Shown here one piece after another: positions 35,066 through 46,960 of a stretch of 64,000 bases of DNA. A program made the position numbers and the translations under genes. Origin of the DNA: Ursus arctos (taxonomy: Eukaryota; Chordata; Mammalia; Carnivora; Ursidae); the NCBI RefSeq assembly GCF_023065955.2, contig NW_026622852.1, forward strand, positions 15,020,423-15,084,422. Reading direction: 5' to 3'. The notes beneath the pieces are model-generated. The model searched no databases. It was not told the DNA's origin and saw only the letters and a list, made by a program, of their open reading frames with translations. How positions within the stretch are numbered: position 1 is the stretch's first letter; every line of letters starts with the position of its first letter.

Positions 35066-35170
35066 CTGGGCACCTGGTTGGCTCAGTCGGAAGAGCATGT
35101 GACTCTTGATCTTGAAGTCATGAATTCAAGACCCATGCTGGGTGCAGACATTACTTAAATTAAAAAAAAA
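35066..35170 (+). mobile_element. Old SINEC_a-type SINE
   Basis: TGGGCACCTGGTTGGCTCAG, then TCGGAAGAGCATGTGACTCT and GAATTCAAGACCCATG, is still recognisably tRNA(Lys)-like with A- and B-box positions. It ends directly in poly(A) without the long pyrimidine tract. Flank repeats are AAATAATGAGAGATGC and AAATAATGAGCGCTG. It is a retroposon, not a tRNA gene. Confidence 0.85.
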
Positions 35171-35171
35171 A

Positions 35172-35750
35172 ATAATGAGCGCTGTATACAAAGATTCAGG
35201 GTGTCATTAATGATTTTGAAGAGATTTATCATAGTCAGGACTAATCAGAATGGATGCCACCTGTGTCCTAGAGGCCTGTGATTGTGCTAATTTGTAACCC
35301 ATTAACTGCTGGATCGTCAGGAGTCTGGGAGTAGGGGTAGAAGGAGGGTACTCAGGACACAAGGGGTGCTGACGAATTTTCGATCAGCATAGAAACATTT
35401 CAGTCTTTTAGTATAGCCACAAACAAACAAAAAACTGGAAAAAAATTATATTGCCAATAATAAATTATAGTAGGTCTATGTCTTAGGAGAGTACTTACAA
35501 ATATGTGAAGATAATTGCAAACTACTTGGCAAAAAGCAAAGCAGTTAAAAAAAGCATAGCATCCCCATTTTGTTTAAATACATATGTATACATGTATTTA
35601 CACCTTTAAGTAAAAAAAATGAAGAAGTATATCAAAATGTTAATAATGTTTAATCTCTTAGTGAAATAATCATTTCAATTTTCTTCTTTAAAAATGTATG
35701 TGTTTTCCAAAATTTCTGCAGTGGAATGGATTTAATTCTTATTGCAAAAA
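35172..35750. other. Unassigned AT-rich DNA
   Basis: No recognised feature. Confidence 0.3.
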
Positions 35751-35763
35751 TAAGATAACATCA

Positions 35764-35959
35764 GGGCGCCTGGGTGGCGCAGTCGTTAAGCGTCTGCCTT
35801 CGGCTCAGGGCGTGATCCCGGCGTTATGGGATCGAGCCCCACATCAGGCTCCTCCGCTATGAGCCTGCTTCTTCCTCTCCCACTCCCCCTGCTTGTGTTC
35901 CCTCTCTTGCTGGCTGTCTCTATCTCTGTCGAATAAATAAATAAAATCTTTTAAAAAAA
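35764..35959 (+). mobile_element. SINEC, young bear-type subfamily
   Basis: Head GGGCGCCTGGGTGGCGCAG. The body carries ATCAGGCTCCTCCGCTATGA and TCTCTATCTCTGTCGAATAA, and the tail is clean. A perfect 12-bp target duplication AAGATAACATCA is at 35752-35763 and 35960-35971. It is nearly identical in layout to the copy at 15,258. Confidence 0.96.
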
Positions 35960-36060
35960 AAGATAACATCATTTTTTTAAAATGGAGCACAGTAAAAAAA
36001 GTTGTTTTATTTAAACCGAATCTTAAAGACCTTCTTGTGTTTATAGTGAACATTTTCACT

Positions 36061-36420
36061 TCATCTCAACAAAGATTTATTGCTTAATCTTTATATACCA
36101 GGGAATAAAAAACAGACACAAACCCAATGCAGTTCAGCAGTGATGGGCTAATAACCAAGTGGAGAAGGTGGAAAGATGAAAAAATAACACATCATTATGA
36201 CAAAGGCAAGAACAGAAATAGCTAAAGATTCAAAAACTTGGCAAAAGATAGATGAATTTTGTCTGGAAGGAAGTCATAGAAAGCTTCACAGAGGAACTGA
36301 AGACGGAGCAGGACTTTGAAGACTAAACAGAAGTTCAGAAACCAGATAAGGCAGGATGGAACTTTGCTAGGAGAGAAACAGTTCATGCAAATGATCTCAG
36401 GCATGAAGCAGCCGGGAACT
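36061..36420 (-). mobile_element. L2 fragment, antisense
   Basis: CATCTCAACAAAGATTTATT, GGAAGTCATAGAAAGCTTCA, CAGGACTTTGAAGACTAAAC and AAACAGTTCATGCAAATGAT correspond in order to the antisense L2 3' region. Confidence 0.55.
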
Positions 36421-38160
36421 AAACAGAATTAGCTCTGCTCTCTTTCTCCTAAAATAGAAACTTGCAAGGACCTTGACTTTGAGGACAGGGAGTATGCATT
36501 TATGAAAAACATACTATATGACAAGGACTAAGCTAGTTTCTTGGTTTGGTTTGGTTTTTTGAACTGCAACTATGTTACAAATAAGAAACCCCAAGTCTCA
36601 GATAGGTAAGGGCTACTTTAGATATCCCAGGAACTATACCTTAATTACTTTGTTTATATTATTCTTCTGTTTATGTGAATCTTTAAAAATATATATTGTA
36701 TTCTATCAGTTGCTCTCCTTACATGGAAAGGATTATGAAGAACTGCTGGCGTGCAGGGTTTTGGATTTACCCACCAGATCACTTCCTCATCACCACAAGA
36801 GTTAAATATTAACTCTCTGCTGATACCTGTCTGTGGTGTGTGTATGTAGGGGGCAGGTAGGAATGGAATATGTCATAAAGGTAAGCAGTTCGGGGAACCA
36901 CTAGTCAGGAAATAATGTTGCCATATTGGAATAATCACCTTAAAGGTGAAACCTTCAATGAAAGCAAATCATTAAGTCCAATATGGGAAGTAAATTATAT
37001 TAAAACTACAGGATGTTCTGCACTCTGGACTGGTAGAGTTTGTCAGAAGTATTGATAAATAGATAAATTCATTGTTTTGAAAATATTCTTCAATGCTCAC
37101 CATTTTAGACCACTTATTTTTATTAGAATGGATTAATTATGGGCTTATTGATTTTTTGCTACTTGTCAATATGGAAATAGTAATTCTTTAATAATATGCC
37201 TACATGGACCAAATTCTACAAATGTTTAATGTAGGTATCAGGCCAAGTGTCACTCTACAGCCTCCTGAATAGTGCAGAAATCAAATTAAAGCCAGTCCAT
37301 TTCTCACTATGAAGATTTTATTTGGGCATGAATATTTGGCCAAGACGATAAATTCAGTTTTTCTTCAACATGAACCAAATTAATTTTTTAGATGTTGCTT
37401 TATTCCACTTAGGTCTCTGTTCTTTGAAGCCCAGGCATTCCTATTAAGAATCTTTTAATAATTCTATTATAGCTCAATTATAGCTCAATCTTAGACCACC
37501 TGACTTCAATGGGATATTCTCTATGAAAAAGCAAGGTGACTTGGTTCCTTTAAAGTTTTAAAAAGTTAATTAATATTTGCCAAGCACTTTGAAGATAAAA
37601 TGTGTCAAGAGTTATAATTATTTAAAAAAAAATAAAATCACAGGGAGCTATCCTTCCATGAATTTTTTTGTGTCTTTATTATTATTTTTTTTAATCCACA
37701 CTTCAATATCCCCCAAAGTCAGGGGCAGTGCAGATATAAGCATGTAGTCTGTATTTTCTTTCAAGTTAATGCAAAGTCAGGCCAGAAAAAAATGTACTTT
37801 TCATACCACATTTTTCTCTCCACAATTTTTAGACACTAGGCACACTTAAAGGCACTATTCTGAGTGTGAAAGAAGAACTGCATCAAAAAGCCATAAGAAG
37901 GAAAATGACCAGCTTTAAGTCCCAACTCTGACTCTGAAGGCCCTGTGATCGTGGCTACAATTCCCATAACTGCCAAACCAGGAGAGGTGGGTTATACCCT
38001 CTGTGCAGACAGACACCCCCCACTCGGCCGCAGCACTGCATCTGTCCTACCCCAAATAACCCAGCACTGGAAATCAGCCTATTTATTCTATGTGTCAAAT
38101 CATCAAACACCATGAGTGTGACTGAGTGAGGGAATTTGATCAATTTTATAATTATTAACA
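36421..38160. other. Unassigned DNA
   Basis: No gene or clear repeat. Short direct repetition of TTATAGCTCAA occurs at 37467-37490. Confidence 0.3.
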
Positions 38161-38162
38161 CT

Positions 38163-38352
38163 TTAAAAGACTTTTTTATTTAAGAGAGAGAGTGTGCATG
38201 AGTGGGGGGAGAAGCAGAGAGAGAGAGGGACAAGAAGACTCCACCCTGAGTGTGGAGCCCCACACAGGGCTCGATCCCATGACCCCGAGATCATGATCTG
38301 GGCTGAGATCAAGAGTCTGACACTTAACCGACTGATCCAGCCAGGCGCCCCA
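38163..38352 (-). mobile_element. SINEC, antisense
   Basis: The T-rich, then GA-rich left part leads to the head complement ATCCAGCCAGGCGCCCC. The target duplication is not clear. Confidence 0.88.
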
Positions 38353-38390
38353 AGAGATGATCTTTTTCAAAGTCTTTTAGAGTGTTGAGG

Positions 38391-38530
38391 TGCCTGGGTG
38401 GCTCAGTCAGTTAAGAGTCCACTCTTGATCTCAGCTCAGGTCTTGATCTCAGGGTCATGAATTTAAGCCCCATGTTGGGCTCCATGCTGGGTGTGGAGTC
38501 TACTTAAAAAACAAAAACAAAAACAAAAAC
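38391..38530 (+). mobile_element. Old SINEC_a-type SINE
   Basis: GAGGTGCCTGGGTGGCTCAG to GGTGTGGAGTCTACTTAAAA, followed by (AAAAAC)n. It lacks the pyrimidine tract. It sits between two longer SINEs in a run of three within 0.65 kb. Confidence 0.9.
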
Positions 38531-38599
38531 GATCATCTCTCAAAAGCACACTTCTAGTAGATCCAATAGGGAGACCCTGTTTAAAAATCTAGAAGAACT

Positions 38600-38800
38600 G
38601 GGGCACCTGGGTGGCTCAGTCATTAAGCGTCTGCCTTTGGCTCGGGGCATGATCCCAGTGTCCTGGGACTGAGCCCTGCATCGGGCTCTCTGCTCTGCCG
38701 GGAGCCTGCTTCTTCCTTTCCCACCCCCTCTGCTTGTGTTCCCTCTCACACTGGCTGTCTCTCTCTCTCTGTCAAGTAAATAAATAAAGTCTTTAAAAAA
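38600..38800 (+). mobile_element. SINEC, bear-type
   Basis: Head GGGGCACCTGGGTGGCTCAG, body with CTTCTTCCTTTCCCACCCCC, and poly(A) tail. A perfect 17-bp target duplication AAAAATCTAGAAGAACT is at 38583-38599 and 38801-38817. Confidence 0.95.
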
Positions 38801-38819
38801 AAAAATCTAGAAGAACTCA

Positions 38820-40915
38820 ATGATTTCCTTGTAGGAAATTATAAACTTCGGTGAGGCTGAGGTTAGATGCCCACCCACCCATCAGTACCTCTACCTTATT
38901 ACGCCTTCACACTGTGTGGTCCTCCATCCAGCCTGTGTGTGTGTATTACATTAATCAAGTGAGTACATGGTGGTGTTTTTGAAGGTCTGGAGCATTTGCA
39001 GAGGAAGTGGGAAGAACTGTTAGGTCTGAGCACATCAGAAAACTCTTGTCTCTAGAAAATTATTTAAGGGGGACTTGGCTTCTGGAGTAAATGGCTCATT
39101 GCATTCGGCTTGTCAAACCCTTGACAGCTTTCCAAGGTACTAAGCTGATTAGCATAAAATGCCTACAGGCAAAAGCAGAAACTGAATTGTTTAAATTTTC
39201 TCACTTTGATGATGAGTGTCAAAAAGATTTTTTAAAAGATCTTTAAAGAATGACCATCTTCTTTAAAATAAGTGGAAACATTTTAATTCTTAAGTCTATT
39301 TAAAAAACAAAGTTGATTTTTGCATATCAGCGTTGACTTACCTTTTGTCTGTATCTAGCAAGTGTTTCCTAGAATTATAACCAAGTGTCCAAAAATTCAA
39401 TGAGAAGCACATTGCTTGTAACAATCTGAGATAAATAATATTAAAAGTACAAAGGCAGAAGAGAGCTGGCTAAATGAATAAAATTTTAGAAAGTATTTAC
39501 TCCTATAGGATGCATAATTGCAGTATTCTGCCAGTAGATCTCTAAAAATTTCATAACATCTGTATTAAAGATCATGCTTCTGAATTAGTAAATCTTAAAA
39601 GGTAAATTTAAGCTCATTCATAAATTTCAATGATTTGAAACAGTGCAGACTTGAAATTAATTAATATATTCCCAAGTCCGGGAAAATGATACAGTAGCTG
39701 TCTTCTGTGTTACCAGAATAACATTTGTTTTTTTCCTCAATCAGTACCTATTAGAATTTTAACTGTGGTGATGAAATATTCTATAATTCGCAGGGTAGCA
39801 ATTTCAAAACCTTCCCATGAAGTCAGTATTCCTACATCTTTTAAACTCCTAACTAATGAAGCAAAACATTTCCATATAAAAAGTCCAACAAAGCCATGAG
39901 TGGTTGGATACATTAATGCCAATCTGCAGAGGAGCCAGGAGACAGGAAAATATACACCAAATTCATTCATGGATAGAGGGCTGAAAACTCTTGGAATGGT
40001 GGGAGAAATCACGGTGTAGCATATTTTGCCTGGGCGAGCAAGGTCAGCTCTGGATTGGTCCTTCTCAGTAAGCCAAGTGAATGCTCACTTTTAAAAGTGC
40101 CTGTTCTGAGGTGCACTTTTCCAGTAATTTTTATAAAATGCATGCATAATAGGTACCTGCTTTGACAAATACACCATGTTTGTGCTCACATGTGGGTATG
40201 GCTTGTCACTTGGCACTTTGCGAATTACATCTTGAAAAGGAGTTCTGCTTTCAGCAAATATTGTGATACACAAACAAGGACTTTTAAGAGGTAGGTGTTG
40301 GAAGAGTCCAGATAGAACAGTCACTTTTGCTAATGTTCTAATCATAGGTATAGATACGGCCCAAGCCAACGAAAGTTGAAAAGTCTTCAACATATTAAAC
40401 TAGAAGAAAAAAATAGCAGAGATATCGTGGATCACAATTCAAATGAATGAAGAACCATAAAACCTTAAGATGAGAAGGCTTGAATGGAACCTTATTAGAG
40501 TAGATTGGATAGTCTAATTGCCTTACGTACCCAATTCAGAGATGTCAAAACAAGTTGTCTGTGAGATCTCTTAACCTACAAGGAATACCAAGTTCACATT
40601 AAATGTGTATGACACACCATTTATCTGGCCTGTGGTATGAAATGCAATAGCCAGTAAGCCAGTTGGTGTAAGGGATGGCCTTGGTACACTCTTTTCCCTG
40701 TTTCTGGCACCCAGGCAAAGCAGGCAGCCACAGGTACCCAGGTAAGGTGTGAAAGACTTACTTTTTTCAATCAAAGGTCCTTGGAGAAAGTTTTACTTCA
40801 TGCTCTCAAAACACTGATCTTATCCATAATGCTTTCACATGTGTTCATGTGGAAATTAAAAAAAAATTTTTTTTAACAATTAAAAATTGTTTTAAAAATA
40901 AAATCCAAATCTTTC
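38820..40915. other. Unassigned DNA
   Basis: No repeat recognised. Antisense frames at 39737-40012 and 40091-40393 (91 and 100 codons) have no homology or splice context that I can defend. Confidence 0.3.
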
Positions 40916-40934
40916 TCCGGTAGGATAGGAGACT

Positions 40935-41110
40935 GGGGAGAACTTTTTGTGGCCATTCAGCATGTGCTAGGGATTTTAAATACAAGCTCTCAGTACATCT
41001 TGATCACTGCCTTGTGAAATATGATATTACATCCATTTTGCCTGAGAGACCATCGAGGTTCCAAGAGGTGAAGTGCTCTGCCGAGGATTCCAACCCAGTT
41101 CTGTCTTATT
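40935..41110 (-). mobile_element. MIR, antisense
   Basis: TAAATACAAGCTCTCAGTAC, TGATATTACATCCATTTTGC and TCCAAGAGGTGAAGTGCTCT resemble the antisense MIR core. Confidence 0.5.
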
Positions 41111-41131
41111 CCAAGCTCAAGGTGCTTTCAT

Positions 41132-41166
41132 TATGTATGTATGTATGTATGTATGTATGTATGTAT
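41132..41166. repeat. (ATGT)n microsatellite
   Basis: About eight to nine ATGT units at the tail side of the adjacent antisense SINE, probably grown from its tail. Confidence 0.96.
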
Positions 41167-41358
41167 TTGAGAGAGAGAGCGAGATGGTGTGTGCCATGAG
41201 TGGTGAGGGGTGGGGAAGCAAACAGAGAGGGAGAAGGAGAGAGAGAATCTCAAGCAGACTCCATGCCCAGCGTGGAGCCCGACCCCACGACCCTGAGACC
41301 ATGATATGAGCAGAAATCAAGAGTCGGATGCTTAACCAACTGAGCCACCCAGGCACGG
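41138..41358 (-). mobile_element. SINEC, antisense
   Basis: GA-rich left half and head complement GAGCCACCCAGGCACG. The short flank match CATTAT is the only visible target duplication. The ORFs at 41014-41380 on both strands are SINE-derived. Confidence 0.88.
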
Positions 41359-41359
41359 C

Positions 41360-42690
41360 ATTATCATGTTTTAAAAGCATGTTTAATGTATGTAATTCTT
41401 ATCTAAGGAACAGTCAGGCAAGCCATGCAGCAGGATTTTCCAATTATACAGCATCACTGTAGGACTTTTAAATGACCATTTTATGCTTGAAACCACCATC
41501 AGGATCGAGGCAAAGTGTGGTCTTTCATATTATCCTGCTTCTTACCCTCTTGTTCCCTATCCTCTTTCCTCATGGTTTCCAAATATTCTTCTCCTTCTAT
41601 GGACACTTCTCTGATTACAGATTCATTTCTCTCCCGATGCTTTGGGAATTAAATAGAACCATCAGATGTTGGGTCAAGTACTAAAATGGTGTTGGTTTCT
41701 CCTAATCATTCATGGTGGACATGTGATATATAAGAGCATTTTTATGTCCCATGTTTAACCTGGATGTTGTTTCTACAAAATCTTGTCATGTGATATGATC
41801 TGCCAATGCACACAGGAGAGCATGTATCTATGTTGCTCTAAGGAGTAACCAAAGAATTCTGAATCAAGATCTTCCGTGTGTACGTGCGTGTGTGTATAAA
41901 AATAAACATGTGTGATGGTCACAAAATCCAAGTTTTAAGTAGCTTCTCCACGTTACACAGTTCTAAAGTGGCATGGTCTATATTATAAAGCAAGCTTCAC
42001 TCAGGTGCCTTCTAACTACTTGGTACTTCTGCTTCTCCCCTCAGAACAGACTATAAATAAAATTGTTAATGACTCCACAGAAAATACAAAGACTCTAATG
42101 GAAATAGGCTCAAAGGATAAACACATCATGTATTGAAGAATGACTCCAGAATGTATGAGTTGTTCTGCTTTTCATTAATCAGGCACAAATTATCAAACAC
42201 ATCATGCTGTTTCAGAAAAACAAAAACACTATGAACATAGAGAAAAAGGAGTAGGAGTCCACGTAACCACCAGAATCACATTTGTCACAGGACCCATGGT
42301 AGGAAATCCACTTTACATCATGACCTATTACACAATATGTATATAACTAAAACAAAAGTTTCCCACAAAGCAATACTTGTCACTATGTGCAATGCACTCT
42401 GTTGTTTTTCTATTTCCTTTCTTAAATAATGCTCATGGTGATCCACAAAACTGGTTTCATGACTAATGGGTGAGACCCACACTGTCTGAGGACTGTCAAA
42501 TCCTATGCAGTCACCGCCTTTATCTCTTGTCCAAGGCAGACAATATTAATGGATAACAGAATTCTTTCTGATGAGTTTGGCCAACCCTGAGCACCCTTGT
42601 CAAACCAGCATTCTAGGCAGCAACTATCAACTGGAGTTGGGACAAAGACATGACACGGTCACTGTCTAAGTTCCAAGGGGACAGATGGAG
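41360..42690. other. Unassigned DNA
   Basis: No recognised gene or repeat. Confidence 0.3.
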
Positions 42691-42795
42691 AGCTAGAGTA
42701 GCTGTTTTTGTTATTTGCTCTCTTTCTATCACTAGTGCTTGCTTAGTGTCCAGCACACAGCAGGCACTCAAATATCCACTGAAAGGTTGAATCAC
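42691..42795 (+). mobile_element. L2 3'-end fragment
   Basis: TGCTTAGTGTCCAGCACACA and GCAGGCACTCAAATATCCAC match the L2 3' end. The 113-codon - strand frame across it is discounted. Confidence 0.5.
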
Positions 42796-43139
42796 TAACT
42801 GGCCACCAAGAGGAGGATAAGCTTTTGCTCCTAAAGTTCCTCGGTGAATCCTTTCTCTCCCTGCCTTCGCTTTGTTGCTGTCCTTAAATGTAAAGCTTTC
42901 AAGATTCAATGGCTCTGAGTACTGTATGTACCCTCTCTGCCTTCCAAACCCCATCTTGTAATAAGAGTTATCTGTACTGAGCTACTTGATAATATCTCTG
43001 TTACTTTCAAAGACAATTGGTTTACGCTTAAAGAGTTACTGAAAAGGATTATGAAGTTCAAACCATGGTAGAGTTCCTTGAAAAACTGGTCCTGGAAGGA
43101 CCTGGGCTGGATATTGGGCATATATTTTCTCCTTTCAAC

Positions 43140-43275
43140 CTTTCAACAATATAATGTTTCATATCATTACCCCATCTTATTGGTGAGGAACCAAACCTTT
43201 AGAAAAAAAGAGATGAGGTCACTCAGTCAGTAAATGCTTGGCAGAGCCAGGATTTAAACCTAGGTATTTCGCTGT
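43140..43275 (-). mobile_element. MIR, antisense
   Basis: CATTACCCCATCTTATTGGT, GAGGTCACTCAGTCAGTAAA and CAGAGCCAGGATTTAAACCT are the antisense MIR core. Confidence 0.65.
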
Positions 43276-43910
43276 TGTTTTTATTATACTTCAGCTGCTC
43301 CCGAAAATGGCATATTAAATTACAAAGAAACAATGGCCAGAAGCCTTGAATCCATTCGTAGTGTGTGAATTTAACACTGGAAAAATAAAACCCAATACCT
43401 TAGTAGTATACTTCATCATATAACTTTATTTTTTCTTCACCAAATTTTTGTGAGTTATTCACTGTTGGGCATGTTTTCCTTGGCAGCAGTTAATCTTGGC
43501 TCAGACATAACTTCTTACTGTAGTGTAATTCAAATGTGTTAAGTCCTCTACTACACGGAGGAAAAAAAAGACTCTGTGTGTGCGCGTGTGTTTATGGGGG
43601 TCAGGTCCAAGGGGAAGTATAAAATGGAAACAATATACGAATTGGGTGTGTGTACAGGGCAGTAATAAGTGGTTGCAGGCAAAAGCAACAATACCTGCCT
43701 CTTGGCTCTCTCTCTCACCAGAAGCAGTGTATGGAAATGGAGTGGAAGAGAACAGCATGGGTCAAGCTCAACTCACATCCACCCCCATATAAGCATACGC
43801 AACCTGACAGTCACAGAACCTGCAATGTGTAATTTGCCCAATCATGATCATGAGTCACTGTAAAAGCTACTAAGAAGCTCGGCTGGGAAAGTATATTTCT
43901 GCTGCAAGTT
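43276..43910. other. Unassigned DNA
   Basis: No recognised feature. Overlapping frames on both strands at 43501-43863 have no domain. Confidence 0.3.
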
Positions 43911-43914
43911 TACA

Positions 43915-44075
43915 GCAGTTGTTTTCAACTAGGAGCAATGTAGAGGACGTTTGGCAATGTCGGCAGACATTTTTAGTTGACACAACTTGGTATAGGCCAG
44001 TGATGCTGCTAAATGCTGTACGATGCACAGGACAAATCAGATGGCCAAAACGTCAACAGTGACAAGGCTGAGAAA
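43915..44075 (+). mobile_element. MER20-like hAT fossil
   Basis: GTTGTTTTCAACTAGGAGCA, GGCAATGTCGGCAGACATTT, CACAACTTGG, GGCCAGTGATGCTGCTAAAT, ATGCACAGGACAAATCAG and the end GGCTGAGAAACCCTG follow the MER20 consensus in order. Confidence 0.7.
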
Positions 44076-44094
44076 CCCTGGTTTACAGTCTGAT

Positions 44095-44290
44095 GCAACT
44101 GCCTCAGGGATCCAACTTCTTTACTCCAGCTGCCTCTCTGGCCTCAGTCTCCTCATCTGCAAAATGGCAATGACTACAGTACCTGCTTCACTGGGTGGTT
44201 GTGAGCCTTAAGTGAGTCTTATGATGTAAAGCACTTAGAAGAGTGCCTGTGACATGGTGCTAAGTGCTCGGTAAATGCTGTTGTTACCGT
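44095..44290 (+). mobile_element. MIR
   Basis: TCCTCATCTGCAAAATGGCA, GTTGTGAGCCTTAAGTGAGT, AAGCACTTAGAAGAGTGCCT and GTGCTCGGTAAATGCTGTTG. Confidence 0.75.
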
Positions 44291-44519
44291 GACCACCACC
44301 AAAGCTCACCACTGTGTTGGGCGGCATTTCCCAAAGTATTCTGGGGAATTCGGGGGGGCGGGGGAGAAAAAGGGTTCTGTTGTCAAATAAACTTAAAAAT
44401 GGTAGATCAACATTGGACAAGTTTCTTTATTGCAGAACTTCTCAGAATCTTTAACAGATAAAAATATATGGCACGCAGAATTTCACATCTAACCAACTGA
44501 AGAATCCTACGCAGAATCT

Positions 44520-44720
44520 TGCAAGATCAAACACACTTTAGGGAAAGGCCAGTGTGGTGAAAGGGTGGTGGACTGAGACAGGACTTAGCTCTTGAGTCTA
44601 TTGCGTACTTACTCTGAAGCCTGGGTAAGTCCCTTTACCTTTCCTGGCCTCCATGATCACCAGCACACAAGAGAATTTGGGCCCTTCCAGTTCTGAAAGG
44701 CTCTGATTCACTGATGTGCT
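44520..44720 (+). mobile_element. MIR-like fragment
   Basis: GACTTAGCTCTTGAGTCTAT, GGGTAAGTCCCTTTACCTTT and CCTTCCAGTTCTGAAAGGCT have the layout of a MIR-related SINE. Diverged. Confidence 0.45.
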
Positions 44721-45600
44721 TGCATGATGAATATAACTAGTAGATCTCAAAGTCATGCATTATCAGATGAGTAGGACATCACTCTCAAAATCAAGAGCTG
44801 TGACAAAACCCAGGACAATCGTGTCTACCAAATCCCTGTTTCTGAAGAAGCCCAAATATCCAATACAGAAATCAAGATGAATAGGTGAATGCAGCCTAAT
44901 TTTTTAAGCAAAGAGCAGAGCTGGCAAAGAAGAATATGGATGCAATAAAAAAAGGTCTCAGCCCCTCAAAGTGTACACCAGTATAATTTACTCTGTTATC
45001 TCTTATTAGGGGCTAAATAAAATCAGCAGAGGATATGACAAGACAGGACTGCTATCTCCAGGAACTCAAACTCCATCGGACGAGGAAGATGTAAATCCAT
45101 AAGGCGCCCGTGTGTGTCTGACGGACATTTAAACAAAGACCCATGGGAGCAGAGTAGTCTTAGGTGTTGCCATTTTTTTTAGAACACAAATGTACAATGG
45201 CAAAAACACACAATAAAATTTAAAAATGAAATGTAAACATCCATCTTCTTGTTTGGGTTTCTAACTGCACGTCCTGTCTGCCGTTCAGACATCTGCGGGT
45301 GTTAGGAAGTACCTGAACTGGAGGAGGGGGTATGTGGCTTGTCATGCCCTGTGATCTTCAGCCCTCTCGGTGCACTGCACAGTCTGGCCTGAACCCGCCA
45401 TGCATGAGGGAGGTGGCACTGGTCGAAGAGATCTGCGCCTCCTATTGTCCAGGGCACTGTTTCATTATATTATAACTTTAAGCTATTTTAACCTGTGTAA
45501 CTGGAATTTCTCTCTGGAGTACACTCTCAGCTACGGCTGCATGAGTAGCCATTGTACCAGTAATCCTTTTATTATCAGTATCTGGGGACGCCAGTAGGCC
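44721..45600. other. Unassigned DNA
   Basis: No recognised feature. Confidence 0.3.
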
Positions 45601-45624
45601 CTCTGTCAGAATAACTTCAAAAAA

Positions 45625-46120
45625 AAAAAAAAAACAACCCAAACTTTTTTTTTGCATCTATGGACCCCTTCTCACATGAAACGCATAAAATAAAGTATAT
45701 GAGGTTACAAAGGAAACCAATTACATTGAAATATCTAAATAGTAAAATGCACATTTTAATATATGTGACTCAACATATTAAATAACAAGATCTAGCAGTG
45801 TGTCTAATAACTAACATGTCAAAGCTGTGTCACACGTAGACAATATTTCTAGACATCAGCAACAACTGTAATGTTACATAAGTTACTTGTGATTTTGACT
45901 GGTGACAAAATCACAGGTCCTGCTAAAATATGATTGCAACTTATTGCCTCCACTCCACTAATTGAAGGAAATGCTGAATTTCAATTCCAGGTTAGTGCAA
46001 AATAAAAATGTGTTTGCACTATCTATATGAACACTATGTGTTCACGATCCCCTGAATTCTAACCATGGGCCCCTTGTGATCCATGGACTCCAGATAAGGA
46101 AGCCCTACATTTAGATGAGG
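45625..46120. mobile_element. Ancient hAT-like DNA element
   Basis: It starts near GCATCTATGGACCCCTTC and ends near GATCCATGGACTCCAG, with partly complementary ends (GGACCCC against GGGCCCC/CCATGGACTCC). The AT-rich interior includes AATAACAAGATCTAGCAG and GACTGGTGACAAAATCACAG. It resembles an old widespread hAT-Tip100-type repeat. The family name is not certain. Confidence 0.45.
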
Positions 46121-46224
46121 TCATAAAGGTTCAAGAGCTTTGGCGACTGAAGAGAACAAAAAATGAGCTCATCACATTTTTCTTCTTCTATGTTGGGAAT
46201 AATTCCAAAGAGATCTGTCACAGT

Positions 46225-46450
46225 AAAAACATTCAGGTACACTTACAAAATATTTGCATATGTGAGCTCCTCTGATTCTCATAACAGCCTTGTGAGGAAG
46301 GTACAAGATTAGCATTAACCCCATTTAGCAAATGTGGAAGGTGATGTGCGTCCCCGTCTCATGGCCAGAAGTTAAGTGCTGAGCTCGGCTCAGACACAGA
46401 GCTTCTGACATCCAACTCCATACCCCAGTCCATAACTCTTGTGTGGCACC
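46225..46450 (-). mobile_element. MIR, antisense
   Basis: CTCTGATTCTCATAACAGCC, TGTGAGGAAGGTACAAGATT, ACCCCATTTAGCAAATGTGG and CATGGCCAGAAGTTAAGTGC. Confidence 0.65.
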
Positions 46451-46766
46451 TATGGTGTTGGGGTCAGGGAGGGAGACAACAAAAGTGAACATTAAGACTT
46501 CTCTCCACAGCAACCTACTTAACCTAGTTACCACTAGACTCAGCAGGCCCTGGTAATTGGCAAGCTGCGTTCGCTCATTTCTCCCTGCTCACTCTCACAC
46601 ACGATTGTGCATAACTAGTGTCATTTTCTAGAATGCCATAGGTTCCAGCAACTATATCGGGTCCTTCTGACCTAAAGAGCATGCAGAATTTGCCGTTATC
46701 TCTGCAAGTTTCTTTTCTATTTATCCTGTTGTCTCTATTTTACTAGCTTTTTGATTCCAATGATTT

Positions 46767-46946
46767 TTATTTGTTTTAAAGATTTTGTTGGGGGGGGAGC
46801 ACAAAAGCAGGGGGAGCAACAGGCAGAGGGAGAAGCGGGCTCCCCGCTGACCAAAGAGCCCAAAATGGGATTCGATCCCAGGACCCTGGGATCATGACCT
46901 GAGCCGAAGGCAGATCCTTAACTGACTGAGCCACCCAGGCATCCCA
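46767..46946 (-). mobile_element. SINEC, antisense
   Basis: TAAAGATTTTGTTGGGGGGG at the left and GAGCCACCCAGGCATCCC at the right. The target duplication GATTCCAATGATTT / GATTCCAAGGATTT is at 46753-46766 and 46947-46960. Confidence 0.93.
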
Positions 46947-46960
46947 GATTCCAAGGATTT

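Noticed and set aside
35066..35150. tRNA-like sequence
   Set aside because: It has tRNA(Lys)-like boxes but ends in poly(A) with flanking duplications, so it is a SINE; the same holds for every SINE head in the window.
42613..42954. 113-codon - strand frame
   Set aside because: It crosses an L2 fragment in antisense and has no recognised homology.
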